Positions 16,480 through 25,736 of a stretch of 64,000 nt of DNA are shown in pieces (the first letter of the stretch is position 1; each line of letters opens with the position of its first letter). A program made the translations under genes and the position numbers. Source of the stretch: Anoxybacillus mongoliensis (lineage in GTDB: Bacteria; Bacillota; Bacilli; Bacillales; Anoxybacillaceae); contig NZ_JACHEQ010000005.1 of the NCBI RefSeq assembly GCF_014201515.1, positions 107,472 through 171,471 of the forward strand, read 5' to 3'. The notes beneath the pieces are model-generated. The model was given only the letters and a program-made list of their open reading frames with translations, did not search any database and had not been told where the DNA came from.

Positions 16480-17670
16480 ATGTGGAAAAATAAAAATATT
16501 ATTCTTATTTTCATAGGGGAATTTATTGCAGGGATTGGCTTATGGCTTGGAATTATTGGGAATTTAGAATTTATGCAGAAACATATTCCTTCCGACTTTG
16601 TGAAGTCGCTTATTTTATTTTCGGGATTGCTTGCTGGTGTGATTGTTAGTCCGATAGCAGGAAGATGGATTGATACATACGCAAAAAAGCATATTCTTTT
16701 ATATGCAGGGATTGGTCGTATATGTAGCGTTTTTTTTATGTTATTCGCCTTAAAATATGAATCTATTTTCCTCATGGTATGTTTTATGGTTTCCATTCAA
16801 GTCGCAGCCGCTTTCTATTTCCCAACGTTGCAAGCGACTATCCCACTTGTTGTGCGGGATGAGAAACAACTGATGACGATCAATGGGATGCACATGAATA
16901 TTTCAGCGTTATCGCGTATTTCCGGTACTGCCTTTGGTGGTGCGCTTCTTATGATTACAAGTTTGCAAACGTTATATATTGGCGCGATAGTTGCGTACAT
17001 TTTACTATTTCTACTTACTTTTTTTATTGATATAAAAGAAGAAAGGCGCGAAACAAAACACAATACAAAAGAAAAACAGCGATTTACAGACATATTTCCA
17101 ATCATTCGTCAATTGCCTATCGTTTATATTGCGGTTGTTTTAACGATTGTGCCGCAGCTATTTATTGGCGGATTTAATTTAATGGTTATCAATATTAGTG
17201 AATTACAACATGATTCGTCAATTAAAGGATGGCTGTATACCATTGAAGGAATCGGATTTTTATTTGGAGCTTTTTTCATTAAGTATGCCGCTCGTGAACA
17301 AACGTATGTGAAATGGATGTATGCATTAACTTGTTTCATTGCTTTTGCGCAACTATCTTTGCATTTTGCTCATATTAAATGGGTTTCACTTGTCTCGTTT
17401 GGTTTGTTTGGTATATGTGTCGGTTGCTTTTTCCCGATGATTGCGACGATTTTTCAAACGAATGTCCCAAAGTTATATCACGGCCGATTTTTTTCATTTA
17501 AAAATATGTTTGATCGCGTGACGTTCCAAACCGTATTGTTAGCTTCGGGATTTTTGTTAGATACCATTGGATTAGAAAATATGGTCGTTTTGTTTGGATT
17601 TTTATCACTTTTGTTAATGATGTACACGATGTTTCGTAAAAAAGAAGAGTTAAAAAGCGAAGGAGCATAA
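16480..17670 (+). CDS. MFS transporter
   Basis: 396 residues with about 12 membrane segments. The N-terminal half carries FIGEFIAGIGLWLG and the loop motif SPIAGRWIDTYAKKH, and the middle loop is basic (KEERRETKHNTKEKQR). It resembles the MFS_3/enterobactin-exporter-like group, members of which export siderophores, macrolides or other drugs. The substrate is not predictable. GAAGGGGAA precedes the ATG. It is monocistronic and ends in a terminator shared with the convergent potassium transporter gene. Confidence 0.78.
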   Translation: MWKNKNIILIFIGEFIAGIGLWLGIIGNLEFMQKHIPSDFVKSLILFSGLLAGVIVSPIAGRWIDTYAKKHILLYAGIGRICSVFFMLFALKYESIFLMVCFMVSIQVAAAFYFPTLQATIPLVVRDEKQLMTINGMHMNISALSRISGTAFGGALLMITSLQTLYIGAIVAYILLFLLTFFIDIKEERRETKHNTKEKQRFTDIFPIIRQLPIVYIAVVLTIVPQLFIGGFNLMVINISELQHDSSIKGWLYTIEGIGFLFGAFFIKYAAREQTYVKWMYALTCFIAFAQLSLHFAHIKWVSLVSFGLFGICVGCFFPMIATIFQTNVPKLYHGRFFSFKNMFDRVTFQTVLLASGFLLDTIGLENMVVLFGFLSLLLMMYTMFRKKEELKSEGA

Positions 17671-17684
17671 ATACCTTCGCTTTT
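17653..17684. terminator. Bidirectional terminator
   Basis: AAAAGCGAAGG pairs with CCTTCGCTTTT between two convergent genes. Confidence 0.82.
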
Positions 17685-19026
17685 AACCAATAATAATGCG
17701 TTCTTTTGGATAATGATACGATTCTTTTTGTTTGTTGCCACGGATAAGAAACAAAAATGATAAAATACCAATTCGTCCGATAAACATCAAGACGGTAATA
17801 ACTAGCTTCCCAAATGTGCTTAGTTGTGACGTGATGCCCATGGATAAGCCTGTTGTTCCAAAGGCGGAGCATACTTCAAAGACAATTTCCGTCATTGTAA
17901 ACGGTTCTGAAAAAGAAAGGAGCACGACAGCTAAAAAACAAAGAATGGAAGCTGTTCCGAACACGATAAACGATTTTAATATATCTTCATGATGAATTTC
18001 TCGTTGAAACACTTTAATCGAGTTTTTCCCTTTGGCATAAAAGAAAATGGTTAATATCATAATGGCAAATGTTGTTGTTCGAATCCCTCCCCCTACACTA
18101 CTTGGAGAGGCACCGATAAACATGAGTGCACTTAAAACAAGTAACGTCGGTTCAGAAAAATCGGCAACATTCATCGTTGCTAGTCCACCATTGCGAGAAG
18201 AAATCGATTGAAATAACGCATAAAAAAGTGATTCGTGCCATGTTTTATTAGCAAAAAATTGATTCCATTCGATCAATAAAATCGCCCATGCTCCAAATAA
18301 AACGAGTAGAAAAAATGTGACGGTCGTCAATTTTGTGAAAAGTGAAAAGCGATATTGTTGCTTTTGACGATAAAATAAAAATTCCTTTATTTCGATGAGC
18401 ACAGGAAAACCAATGGCTCCTAACACAAGCAAAATCATATGTATTGTTTGGACAAAATAATCGTCAGCAAATGGAATAAGCGATTGTCCTGTAATATCAA
18501 ATCCAGCGTTTGTTGTTGCGCTCACCGATGCGAAGAAGCCTTGAAAAAACGCCTTTTGCCATGATGAAAAGTAGCGAAGAAAATATATGCCCAAAATGAT
18601 CGCGCCAATCAGTTCAATAGCGATAATGAGCGTTAAAATTTCTTTCATTAACTTCACTAAACCAGCAAATGTTGATTGATTTTGATCCGTCATAATAAGT
18701 TGACGTTCGCGAAACCCGATTTTTTTTCCAAACATCAGCCAAATAAATGTACCAAGTGCCATAATGCCAATGCCGCCAAATTGGAGAATAAAAGCTAATA
18801 CAAATATACCAGGTGTATTAAAAGTATGCGCTGTTGATACGACAGTTAGCCCGGTTACACTAATAGCACTTACAGCAGTAAATAATGCATCAACAAAGCT
18901 CAGTTTCACACCGGGTTGATGGAAAAAAGGCAGCCATAGTAACAGTGTGGATACACAAACAGCTGCAAAGTAAAACAAAACAATAAGCTGAACGGTAGAT
19001 AGACGGGATAATTTTCGAGACTTCAC
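17683..19026 (-). CDS. Ktr/Trk-type potassium transporter membrane subunit
   Basis: 447 residues of the TrkH/KtrB family, four repeated M1-P-M2 units. The four pore loops with their filter glycines are visible: AISVTGLTV, SATTNAGFDI, SSRNGGLATM and SAFGTTGLSMG. It imports K+ (with Na+ coupling in Ktr) and needs a cytoplasmic RCK subunit (KtrA or KtrC), whose gene is not adjacent. In B. subtilis the orphan form is KtrD (449 residues), which this fits in size and in standing alone. It starts at GTG with GAGGGAG upstream. Confidence 0.85.
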   Translation of the reverse strand: MKSRKLSRLSTVQLIVLFYFAAVCVSTLLLWLPFFHQPGVKLSFVDALFTAVSAISVTGLTVVSTAHTFNTPGIFVLAFILQFGGIGIMALGTFIWLMFGKKIGFRERQLIMTDQNQSTFAGLVKLMKEILTLIIAIELIGAIILGIYFLRYFSSWQKAFFQGFFASVSATTNAGFDITGQSLIPFADDYFVQTIHMILLVLGAIGFPVLIEIKEFLFYRQKQQYRFSLFTKLTTVTFFLLVLFGAWAILLIEWNQFFANKTWHESLFYALFQSISSRNGGLATMNVADFSEPTLLVLSALMFIGASPSSVGGGIRTTTFAIMILTIFFYAKGKNSIKVFQREIHHEDILKSFIVFGTASILCFLAVVLLSFSEPFTMTEIVFEVCSAFGTTGLSMGITSQLSTFGKLVITVLMFIGRIGILSFLFLIRGNKQKESYHYPKERIIIG

Positions 19027-19125
19027 AGCTTTACTCCCTCACATGTTTTCGTTTTGAACATATTTTGATTTTGGCAAATGGTGAAAAGGAATGCAAGTAT
19101 GTTTTTTGATCAAGAAATATTTGTA

Positions 19126-19153
19126 TTTACAAAACTTTTTGTTTTTTTATAAT
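19126..19153 (+). promoter_or_regulatory. Sigma-A promoter of the EamA transporter gene
   Basis: TTTACA (19126-19131), a 16-base spacer and a consensus TATAAT (19148-19153), ending 34 bases before the start codon. Confidence 0.6.
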
Positions 19154-19187
19154 GATAACTAACCGATGATAAGAAAGGTTGGGATAT

Positions 19188-20087
19188 ATGTCAACGCGTA
19201 TAAAAGGATTATGGATGGTTGTCATTGCAGCGACAATGTGGGGGCTTTCTGGCACAGCTGCACAATGGGTGTTTCAGCAAAAACATATAACAACAGAGTG
19301 GCTTGTTTTTGTACGAATGATCGCTTCAGGTTTTTGTTTATTAGCTTTCGCATCGTTTCGTGGTATTCCCTTATTTCATATTTGGCGTGAGAGAAATAGT
19401 CGACTGTTGCTCATTTCTTTCAGCTTAGTAGGTATGCTTGGAGTGCAATATACGTATTTTTTGTCCATTGCATATGGAAACGCTGCGGCTGCAACGTTAT
19501 TACAATATTTAGCACCGATTTACATTGTCTTATATTTTTTGATACGTGAGCGGAAACATCCATCTGTTTCGATCTGGGGTGCGCTCATTTTAGCTACTTG
19601 TGGGATATTTTTGTTGTTAACAAATGGAAAATTAAGTGCATTAAGTATCTCCTTTCCCGCATTTTTATGGGGAGTTGTATCAGGTGTGCTTCTTGCATTT
19701 TATACGATTTGTTCAGCAAAACTATTAAAAAAATGGGACTCACTTATTATTGTCGGTTGGGCGATGGTAATTGGAGGAGTTGTTATGATTCCGATCGTAC
19801 GTTCGTTTCTGGGGCCATTTTTCACGCTAGATTTTCCAACGATTGTTTCGATTTTATTTATTGTCATATGTGGAACGTTACTTGCTTTCTTACTGTTTAT
19901 TGAAAGCATTAGATATTTATCTCCGACAGAATCAAGTATTTTATCTAGTGTAGAGCCTTTGTCGGCTATTATTGCTTCTGTTTTATTTTTACACGTATCG
20001 TTCGGCTTTTTTCAAACGCTTGGCAGTCTATTAATTATTACAACAGTTATTCTTTTAGGAAAACAAAAAATCGTGTCCTCTTCGTAA
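19188..20087 (+). CDS. EamA/DMT family transporter
   Basis: 299 residues with ten membrane segments arranged as two EamA repeats (about residues 5-140 and 150-290). Typical features are ATMWGLSGTAAQWVF at the start and the second-repeat end SPTESSILSSVEPLSAIIASV. The drug/metabolite transporter family usually exports amino acids or other metabolites; the substrate here is unknown. The ATG at 19188 was preferred to a TTG at 19179 because AAAGG lies 9 bases upstream of the ATG. It is probably monocistronic. Confidence 0.85.
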   Translation: MSTRIKGLWMVVIAATMWGLSGTAAQWVFQQKHITTEWLVFVRMIASGFCLLAFASFRGIPLFHIWRERNSRLLLISFSLVGMLGVQYTYFLSIAYGNAAAATLLQYLAPIYIVLYFLIRERKHPSVSIWGALILATCGIFLLLTNGKLSALSISFPAFLWGVVSGVLLAFYTICSAKLLKKWDSLIIVGWAMVIGGVVMIPIVRSFLGPFFTLDFPTIVSILFIVICGTLLAFLLFIESIRYLSPTESSILSSVEPLSAIIASVLFLHVSFGFFQTLGSLLIITTVILLGKQKIVSSS

Positions 20088-20159
20088 AAAATAAATGTTT
20101 GTTTTTTTCTTATTTGATAAAATAGTGTTGCTCATGAATTCACAAAAATGGAGGAGAGA

Positions 20160-21845
20160 ATGGTGAAAACGCGTGGAAAAATTGTAGCTGTATACATTCT
20201 TACCGTTTTTTTATTAGTTGGACTAATTAACGGTATCATTTATGTTCAATTTCAATCATTGATTGCGAACAAAGTAATGACGACGAACGCTCAACTTGCT
20301 CTGCAACTGATTGATGCAAAATTTCCTGGAGCATGGCAAATAAAAGAGGGGGCACTATATAAAGGGGAAATAAAAATGAACGAAAACGAGGAAGTTGTCG
20401 ACTACATAAAGGAAGTCGTTGGTGCAGATAGTACGATTTTTCTGAACGACGAACGTGTGGCAACAACAGTCATGAAAGATGGCCAAAGACAAATAGGGAC
20501 AAAAGCTGATCCGAAAGTTGTACAAGAAGTCATAAAAAAACAAAATCGCTATATCGGTGAAGCGAACGTGCTTGGAAAATCGTATGTAACGAGTTATTTG
20601 CCAATGAAGAACGAGCGTGGTGAAGTCATTGGTATGTTTTTTGTCGGCATGCCAAAGCAAATCGTCAATCAAGAGATTAATAGCGTCATTGTCAAGGTGA
20701 TTGCCATTTCTGTGTTGTTTGTCATTGTAGGGATTATTGCCTATCACTTATTTATTTCGATGCGAATCATGAAGCCGTTACATATTGCAAAACAACATCT
20801 TGAACAAATAGCTAGCGGTGACTTTAGTAAGCCACTGCCTGAAAAACTTCTTGATGCAAAAGATGAGTTTGGTGAAATGGCACGCGCGCTTTCTAAAACA
20901 AAACAAGCGCTTCGGGATATGGCTGTTCATATTCAAATGCAAGCAGATGCGATTGATCAACAATCGAGTGCCCTATCTGCTACTTCACAACAAATGTCTG
21001 CCTCTACTGAAGAAGTGGCGGCAACGATGGAACAAGTATCGCAAGGAGCAGCAGCACAAGCGAACGATTTGGCTGATATGACGCATTCACTTTCTTACTT
21101 AACTGAAAAAGTTGAACGTGTGTATGTAGAGCTGGCGAATGTAAAGCAAGAAGCACTTCGTACGTCTGAACGGGCAGATATCGGTAAAAAAGAAATGGAT
21201 GTATTAATAGCAACCATCGATCAAATTAAACGAGCGTTTGAAACGGTAACAAACCACGTTCAAACATTAACGGCATCCGTACAAAAAATAAGTGGAATTA
21301 CAGAAATGATTTCGACGATTTCGGATCAAACCAACTTATTAGCTTTAAATGCTGCCATTGAAGCAGCACGTGCTGGAGAAGCAGGGAAAGGATTTGCAGT
21401 TGTTGCGGATGAAGTGCGTAAATTAGCTGAACAATCGAAATCATTTACGGAAGACATTGTTCAACTCATTACCTCAATTAGCAAAAATACAGATGATGTC
21501 ATTTATACATCAAGTGAAGTGCATCTCTTTATTAAAGACCAAGCGAATGCCGTTGAAAAAACGGTACGTTCATTTGCTGACATTTTAACATCCATTAGCC
21601 ATATCGCCCCTCTTATTGTTTCAACTGAACAAGCAATGGATGAAATCGTTAAAGAAAAAGACAAAGTCATTGTCCGCATTGAGCAAATTAGCGCAGTAGC
21701 TGAAGAAAATTCAGCAGCAACAGAAGAAGTCACCGCCTCGTCAGAAGAGTTAACTGCATCAGCCCAAGAAGTAGCCGCAACAGCTCAACGGTTGTATGAT
21801 ATTGCAGAAAAGATGAAAGAAACGACTAATCGATTTATTGTATAA
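20160..21845 (+). CDS. Methyl-accepting chemotaxis protein
   Basis: 561 residues. One membrane helix at about residues 8-30, an extracytoplasmic single-Cache-like sensor to about residue 175, a second helix at about 177-200, a HAMP domain and a signalling domain. The highly conserved hairpin tip reads [20 protein letters not shown] with [18 protein letters not shown] after it. It senses an unknown ligand and controls CheA. An ATG at 20148 would place the ribosome binding site GGAGGAGA inside the gene, so the ATG at 20160 was chosen. It lies just before the xylose-sensing module, but nothing in the sequence ties its ligand to xylose. Confidence 0.93.
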   Translation: MVKTRGKIVAVYILTVFLLVGLINGIIYVQFQSLIANKVMTTNAQLALQLIDAKFPGAWQIKEGALYKGEIKMNENEEVVDYIKEVVGADSTIFLNDERVATTVMKDGQRQIGTKADPKVVQEVIKKQNRYIGEANVLGKSYVTSYLPMKNERGEVIGMFFVGMPKQIVNQEINSVIVKVIAISVLFVIVGIIAYHLFISMRIMKPLHIAKQHLEQIASGDFSKPLPEKLLDAKDEFGEMARALSKTKQALRDMAVHIQMQADAIDQQSSALSATSQQMSASTEEVAATMEQVSQGAAAQANDLADMTHSLSYLTEKVERVYVELANVKQEALRTSERADIGKKEMDVLIATIDQIKRAFETVTNHVQTLTASVQKISGITEMISTISDQTNLLALNAAIEAARAGEAGKGFAVVADEVRKLAEQSKSFTEDIVQLITSISKNTDDVIYTSSEVHLFIKDQANAVEKTVRSFADILTSISHIAPLIVSTEQAMDEIVKEKDKVIVRIEQISAVAEENSAATEEVTASSEELTASAQEVAATAQRLYDIAEKMKETTNRFIV

Positions 21846-21877
21846 AAGCGGCAGACAACCTGTCGCTTCAAAAATAA

Positions 21878-21906
21878 TTGTAAACGTTATCAAAAAGAAT
21901 TATAGT
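21878..21906 (+). promoter_or_regulatory. Promoter with consensus CcpA (cre) site for the xylose-sensing operon
   Basis: TTGTAAACGTTATCAA (21878-21893) fits the cre consensus WTGNAANCGNWNNCWW at every position. It overlaps the -35 TTGTAA of a promoter whose -10 is TATAGT (21901-21906) at 17-base spacing. CcpA binding here would shut the operon when glucose is present. Confidence 0.7.
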
Positions 21907-21923
21907 AAAATTAGGTGAAGACA

Positions 21924-22910
21924 ATGGCACAAAAAAAATGGACAATCAGTCTTATTATATTTCTCGTTTTGTTTTTATATGTTTTTTTTCACTTTATCAC
22001 CGTAACAAAACAGCTTGAAAAAACAGTAGCAAAACTACAACATGAACAAAAAATGATGTCACACTTCCCACATGTGATTTTAATATCCCAAGAATTTGAT
22101 AATCCATATTGGCGAAAAATTGAACAGGGGGCGAAGGAAGCAGGAAAACAGTATGATGTAAATATTGAATACATCGGCCCTCTCCGAACAAGCATCGAGG
22201 AGCAAGTGAAATTACTCGAAAAAGCGATTGCTTCTCGTGTCGATGGCATTATTGTTCAAAATTTAAAAGATGAAGCGTTTACACCACTTATTGACAAAGC
22301 TATTTCGCGAAATATACCTGTAATTACAATTGATGCCGATGCTCCAAAGAGCCGCCGCATCGCTTATGTTGGAACAAATAATTTTGAAGCTGGTCGATTG
22401 CTTGGACAGGCAGTTGTTTCCCGTGTAGAAGGAAAACAAGAGATTGGGGTTATAATTGGGACGGATACATCAGAAAACCAACGTCTGCGCTTACAAGGGT
22501 TTTTATCTGTTATTACTGAATATCCACGTTTAAAAGTCGTTTCCGTTGCCTCATCGAATATTTCGCGCATTCAAGCGTCTATTCAAGCAGAACAAATGTT
22601 AAGAAAACAGCCGAATATTTCTGTTATGGTTGGCACAAGTGCGCTAGATGCGATTGGTATTCGGATGGCGATAAAAAACTTGCACCGTGAAGACATTCAA
22701 ATTTTCGGTTTTGACGATGTAGAAGAAACGATGGAAGCGATTAAAGAAGGAGATATTGTCGCAACGGTCGTTCAAAAACCTTATGATATGGGATATTCGG
22801 CAGTGAAGCTCATGGCTGATCACCTTTCTGGCAAACAAATTGACAAAGAGCATTTTACAGCCACGGGAGTGATTGACTACCAAAACATTCAGCAAGGGAG
22901 AAACAAATGA
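21924..22910 (+). CDS. Membrane-anchored sugar-binding sensor, XylFII-like
   Basis: 328 residues. One N-terminal membrane helix without a lipobox (about residues 8-27) and a short coiled linker precede a periplasmic-binding-protein fold of the ribose/xylose type (VILISQEFDNPYW, GIIVQNLKDEAF, VITIDADAP, FGFDDVEETM). The 4-base overlap with a LytS/YesM-type kinase gene and the xylFGH genes downstream match the XylFII-LytS-YesN system described in Clostridium beijerinckii, where XylFII binds D-xylose and activates the kinase. The ATG at 21924 was chosen; a GTG at 21915 overlaps the AGGTGAAG ribosome binding site. The ligand is inferred from context. Confidence 0.78.
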   Translation: MAQKKWTISLIIFLVLFLYVFFHFITVTKQLEKTVAKLQHEQKMMSHFPHVILISQEFDNPYWRKIEQGAKEAGKQYDVNIEYIGPLRTSIEEQVKLLEKAIASRVDGIIVQNLKDEAFTPLIDKAISRNIPVITIDADAPKSRRIAYVGTNNFEAGRLLGQAVVSRVEGKQEIGVIIGTDTSENQRLRLQGFLSVITEYPRLKVVSVASSNISRIQASIQAEQMLRKQPNISVMVGTSALDAIGIRMAIKNLHREDIQIFGFDDVEETMEAIKEGDIVATVVQKPYDMGYSAVKLMADHLSGKQIDKEHFTATGVIDYQNIQQGRNK

Positions 22911-24346
22911 AAATTCGGACGAAATTGTTTGTTTTTATTCCGCTTCTCGTTCTTCTATTGAATTGTATCGCGTTTTTTATTTTTCAAAGCGGAAAAAAAG
23001 TACAAGAAAGCTATGATGTCATGATGCAACGCATCTTTTTATATAAACAAATTTCGCTTGAAACACAAGAAAATGTACGTTTTTTAAGTAGCTACTTAAT
23101 TCACCAAGATGAATACAATTATAAGCAACTGATCGAACATAAAAAACGACTCGAAAAGTTGCACCGTGAGTTAACCGAAAGACAATTGGAAGGAAATGAT
23201 GCGTTCACGCTCGAAAACTACAAAAATATGGTTTATGTCTTTCTCGATTTAGAACAAGCGATTATTCATCAACTAACAAAACAACAATTCACAGGCTATG
23301 CCGTTCAGTACAATGAAATTGAGAAGATTGCTTCGTTTATTCGCGAAGATAGCCAAGCGCTCGTTGATGTTGAGTTGAACTTATATCAACCAGTATACAA
23401 ACAAATATTACAGCATACGTCACAAATGAATGCACTAGGTAGAATGCTTTTTACTTTAACAACTATTTTAAGCATTGTTTTTGCGATATGGCTATCACGG
23501 ACGATTGTCATTCCGATCCACCATCTCGTTCATGCGGCAAAAAAAATATCAGCTGGCCAACTCGATACACGTATTCCTTGCTTTGATGGACATGATGAAA
23601 TTGGGTTGCTCGGTAAAACGTTTCAACATATGATTGAAAATTTGCGAATATTAATTTCGGAAAATATGGAAATATTAGAAAAAGAAAAACTTGTGCGTGA
23701 GCTAGAATTAAAAGCACTCCAAAGTCAAATTAATCCTCATTTTTTATTTAATACGCTGAACGTCATTTCCAAGCTTGCTTACCTCGAAGGAGCGGAACAA
23801 ACGAGCGAACTAACCGTATCTACATCAAATTTATTGCGATACAATTTACGTAAGCTCGATCAACCTGTCACTTTGCGTGAAGAAGTAGAACATGCGAAAG
23901 AGTATTTTGCGATTCAAAAAGCCCGCTTTCGCGATCGCGTTACTTTTGAAGTAAGGGTAGATGAATCATGTTTGGAACAGCCCATTCCTTGTTTAACGTT
24001 GCAACCTCTCATCGAAAATGCTTTTATTCACGGGATTGAAGAGATGGAAGAAGGGGCGAACATTCAATTAATCATCGAAGAAAAAAGAAATTGTATTCAA
24101 GTAACGGTTGCGGATAACGGTGTAGGAATGCCGTATGATGTACAACAAGCCATCATGAATGCATCGTATTCCTTGATTAAAACAGGTCATTCAACAGGAC
24201 TTGGATTAGAAAATGTGTTACGACGTCTTCAGCTTTTTTACGGAGTAGAAAAAATACTCGACATAAAAAGTGCGCCAAACGAAGGAACGGCTATTATTTT
24301 ACGATTGCCAAGGAGGGAAAGCGATGTACAAGCTACTTATTGCTGA
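22907..24346 (+). CDS. LytS/YesM-type sensor histidine kinase
   Basis: 479 residues. Two membrane helices (about 7-27 and 180-200) enclose an extracytoplasmic domain of about 150 residues, then HAMP, a His_kinase domain with the hallmark LQSQINPHFLFNTLN around the phosphorylated histidine, and an ATPase domain with LIENAFIHG, VADNGVGMP and TGLGLENV. It would phosphorylate the response regulator encoded next. It overlaps the sensor gene by 4 bases and the regulator gene by 23, so all three are co-translated. With the sensor it forms the signalling half of the proposed xylose three-component system. Confidence 0.88.
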   Translation: MKIRTKLFVFIPLLVLLLNCIAFFIFQSGKKVQESYDVMMQRIFLYKQISLETQENVRFLSSYLIHQDEYNYKQLIEHKKRLEKLHRELTERQLEGNDAFTLENYKNMVYVFLDLEQAIIHQLTKQQFTGYAVQYNEIEKIASFIREDSQALVDVELNLYQPVYKQILQHTSQMNALGRMLFTLTTILSIVFAIWLSRTIVIPIHHLVHAAKKISAGQLDTRIPCFDGHDEIGLLGKTFQHMIENLRILISENMEILEKEKLVRELELKALQSQINPHFLFNTLNVISKLAYLEGAEQTSELTVSTSNLLRYNLRKLDQPVTLREEVEHAKEYFAIQKARFRDRVTFEVRVDESCLEQPIPCLTLQPLIENAFIHGIEEMEEGANIQLIIEEKRNCIQVTVADNGVGMPYDVQQAIMNASYSLIKTGHSTGLGLENVLRRLQLFYGVEKILDIKSAPNEGTAIILRLPRRESDVQATYC

Positions 24347-25556
24347 TGATGAGCCACTAGAGCGGGAAGGATTGCAGTTGATGATTGAACGCTCATTTCC
24401 ACATACGTTTACGATTTTTCATGCAGAACACGGTCGAAGGGCCATTCAGCAAGTAGAGGAACATCGGCCGCATATCATTTTTATGGATATGAAAATGCCA
24501 GGCATTCAAGGACTTGAAGCGATTGCTGAAATACGCAAAATGGATGCACAGACGAAAATCGTCATTTTAACAGCATATGATTACTTTACATATGCAAAAG
24601 AAGCTATTTCTTTCGGCGTAAGTGAATATGTGTTAAAACCTGCCAAAAAACAACAAATGATTGATTTGTTGCAAAGATTGTTACATCAAATTTCGGAAGA
24701 GCAAGCGATGCGTGAACAACAATTAACCGCCCGTGAAAAACTCGTTCAACTGCAAGCATTAAGTGAAATAGCTTGGACATGGTTGTTCATGGGAAAAATG
24801 GATGAATGTGCAGCTCATACGTTTACCGGTATGGAATTTGAAAACGGATACGCAATAGTCGTGGAACTAGAAAAGGCTGATGCATATGAACGTGAAAAAT
24901 GGGAAGAAACGGTGAAGCAATGCATAAAACAACAGCGACATTGTTTATGTAGCTCGCTTAATCAAAGACAAATGGCGATTTTTATTGAAGCCAAGCAGGA
25001 CGAACATGTCATTTCGTTTGTTCAGTCGTTGTTAAAGCAGCTCGAGAAAGCGTTGCAACAGCGTGTAAAGATTGGGATTGGTACGATCCAGTCAGGTATT
25101 GACGGAATGAAACGCTCATATAAAGAGGCGTGGACTGCTGCGCGCTATGTATCGTCATTTAGTCGAGTCATGCATATTGATGATGTTCCGTTAACGGATG
25201 ACGTGGAACATATCCATATAAAAACAAGTGGCAGCGTCATCGAGCAAGTCGAAATGTTTTTACAGGAAAACTATTGTTATGATGTGACGCTTGAAGAAGT
25301 AGCAAAATACGTTCATTTAACACCGTATTACTTCAGCAAACTATTCAAAAAAGAAATCGGTCAAACGTTTACTGATTATTTAACACATTTACGCATCGAA
25401 AAAGCGAAACAATTGATGTGCGACGAAGGATTAACGGTGAAAGAAGCTTGTTACCGCGTCGGATATAAAGATCCAAACTATTTTAGCCGCGTGTTTAAAA
25501 AAGTAACAAATATGACACCAACACAATATCGTCAAGACGTGTGCGGGCGCTTATAA
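24324..25556 (+). CDS. YesN-type response regulator (REC plus AraC-type HTH)
   Basis: 410 residues. Residues 1-120 are a receiver domain with phosphoacceptor Asp in IIFMDMKMPG, Thr in VILTAYD and Lys in YVLKPAK. A middle region of unclear fold follows, and the last 100 residues are an AraC-type DNA-binding domain (YVHLTPYYFSKLFKKEIG, GYKDPNYFSRVFKK). It should activate xylFGH when the kinase is on. AAGGAGGG precedes the ATG, which lies inside the end of the kinase gene. A terminator follows, so xylFGH has its own promoter. Confidence 0.88.
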   Translation: MYKLLIADDEPLEREGLQLMIERSFPHTFTIFHAEHGRRAIQQVEEHRPHIIFMDMKMPGIQGLEAIAEIRKMDAQTKIVILTAYDYFTYAKEAISFGVSEYVLKPAKKQQMIDLLQRLLHQISEEQAMREQQLTAREKLVQLQALSEIAWTWLFMGKMDECAAHTFTGMEFENGYAIVVELEKADAYEREKWEETVKQCIKQQRHCLCSSLNQRQMAIFIEAKQDEHVISFVQSLLKQLEKALQQRVKIGIGTIQSGIDGMKRSYKEAWTAARYVSSFSRVMHIDDVPLTDDVEHIHIKTSGSVIEQVEMFLQENYCYDVTLEEVAKYVHLTPYYFSKLFKKEIGQTFTDYLTHLRIEKAKQLMCDEGLTVKEACYRVGYKDPNYFSRVFKKVTNMTPTQYRQDVCGRL

Positions 25557-25574
25557 AAATGCTCGCACTTTTTT
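25541..25574 (+). terminator. Intrinsic terminator after the response regulator gene
   Basis: GTGCGGGC pairs with GCTCGCAC around a 12-base loop and is followed by six T. Confidence 0.75.
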
Positions 25575-25616
25575 GTTCAACGACAAAAAAATGCTGATTC
25601 GTTCCTTTTTATAGTA

Positions 25617-25631
25617 ATGAAAGCGTTTAAT
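25617..25631 (+). promoter_or_regulatory. Near-cre site 1 upstream of xylF
   Basis: ATGAAAGCGTTTAAT matches the CcpA cre consensus except at the conserved C near its end. It lies about 105 bases upstream of the xylF start. Confidence 0.4.
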
Positions 25632-25666
25632 TTGTGCGAATATATCGCAAATAAGTGAAGAAAACA

Positions 25667-25681
25667 AAGAAAACGCTTTCT
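25667..25681 (+). promoter_or_regulatory. Near-cre site 2 upstream of xylF
   Basis: AAGAAAACGCTTTCT matches the cre consensus except for the T at position two, and has strong dyad symmetry (GAAA..CG..TTTC). It may mediate catabolite repression of xylFGH. Confidence 0.45.
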
Positions 25682-25736
25682 TTTTCTTATGGTACGCTGA
25701 ACATGTAGACAATATGAAAAACAAGGGGGAATACAT

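Noticed and set aside
16239..16796. 185-residue frame on the minus strand
   Set aside because: It lies opposite the rhodanese and MFS genes, which have clear motifs and ribosome binding sites; its own product has no recognisable feature.
21845..21870. Terminator after the chemoreceptor gene
   Set aside because: GCGGCAG and CTGTCGC can pair, but there is no T run on the plus strand, so I do not count it as a reliable terminator.
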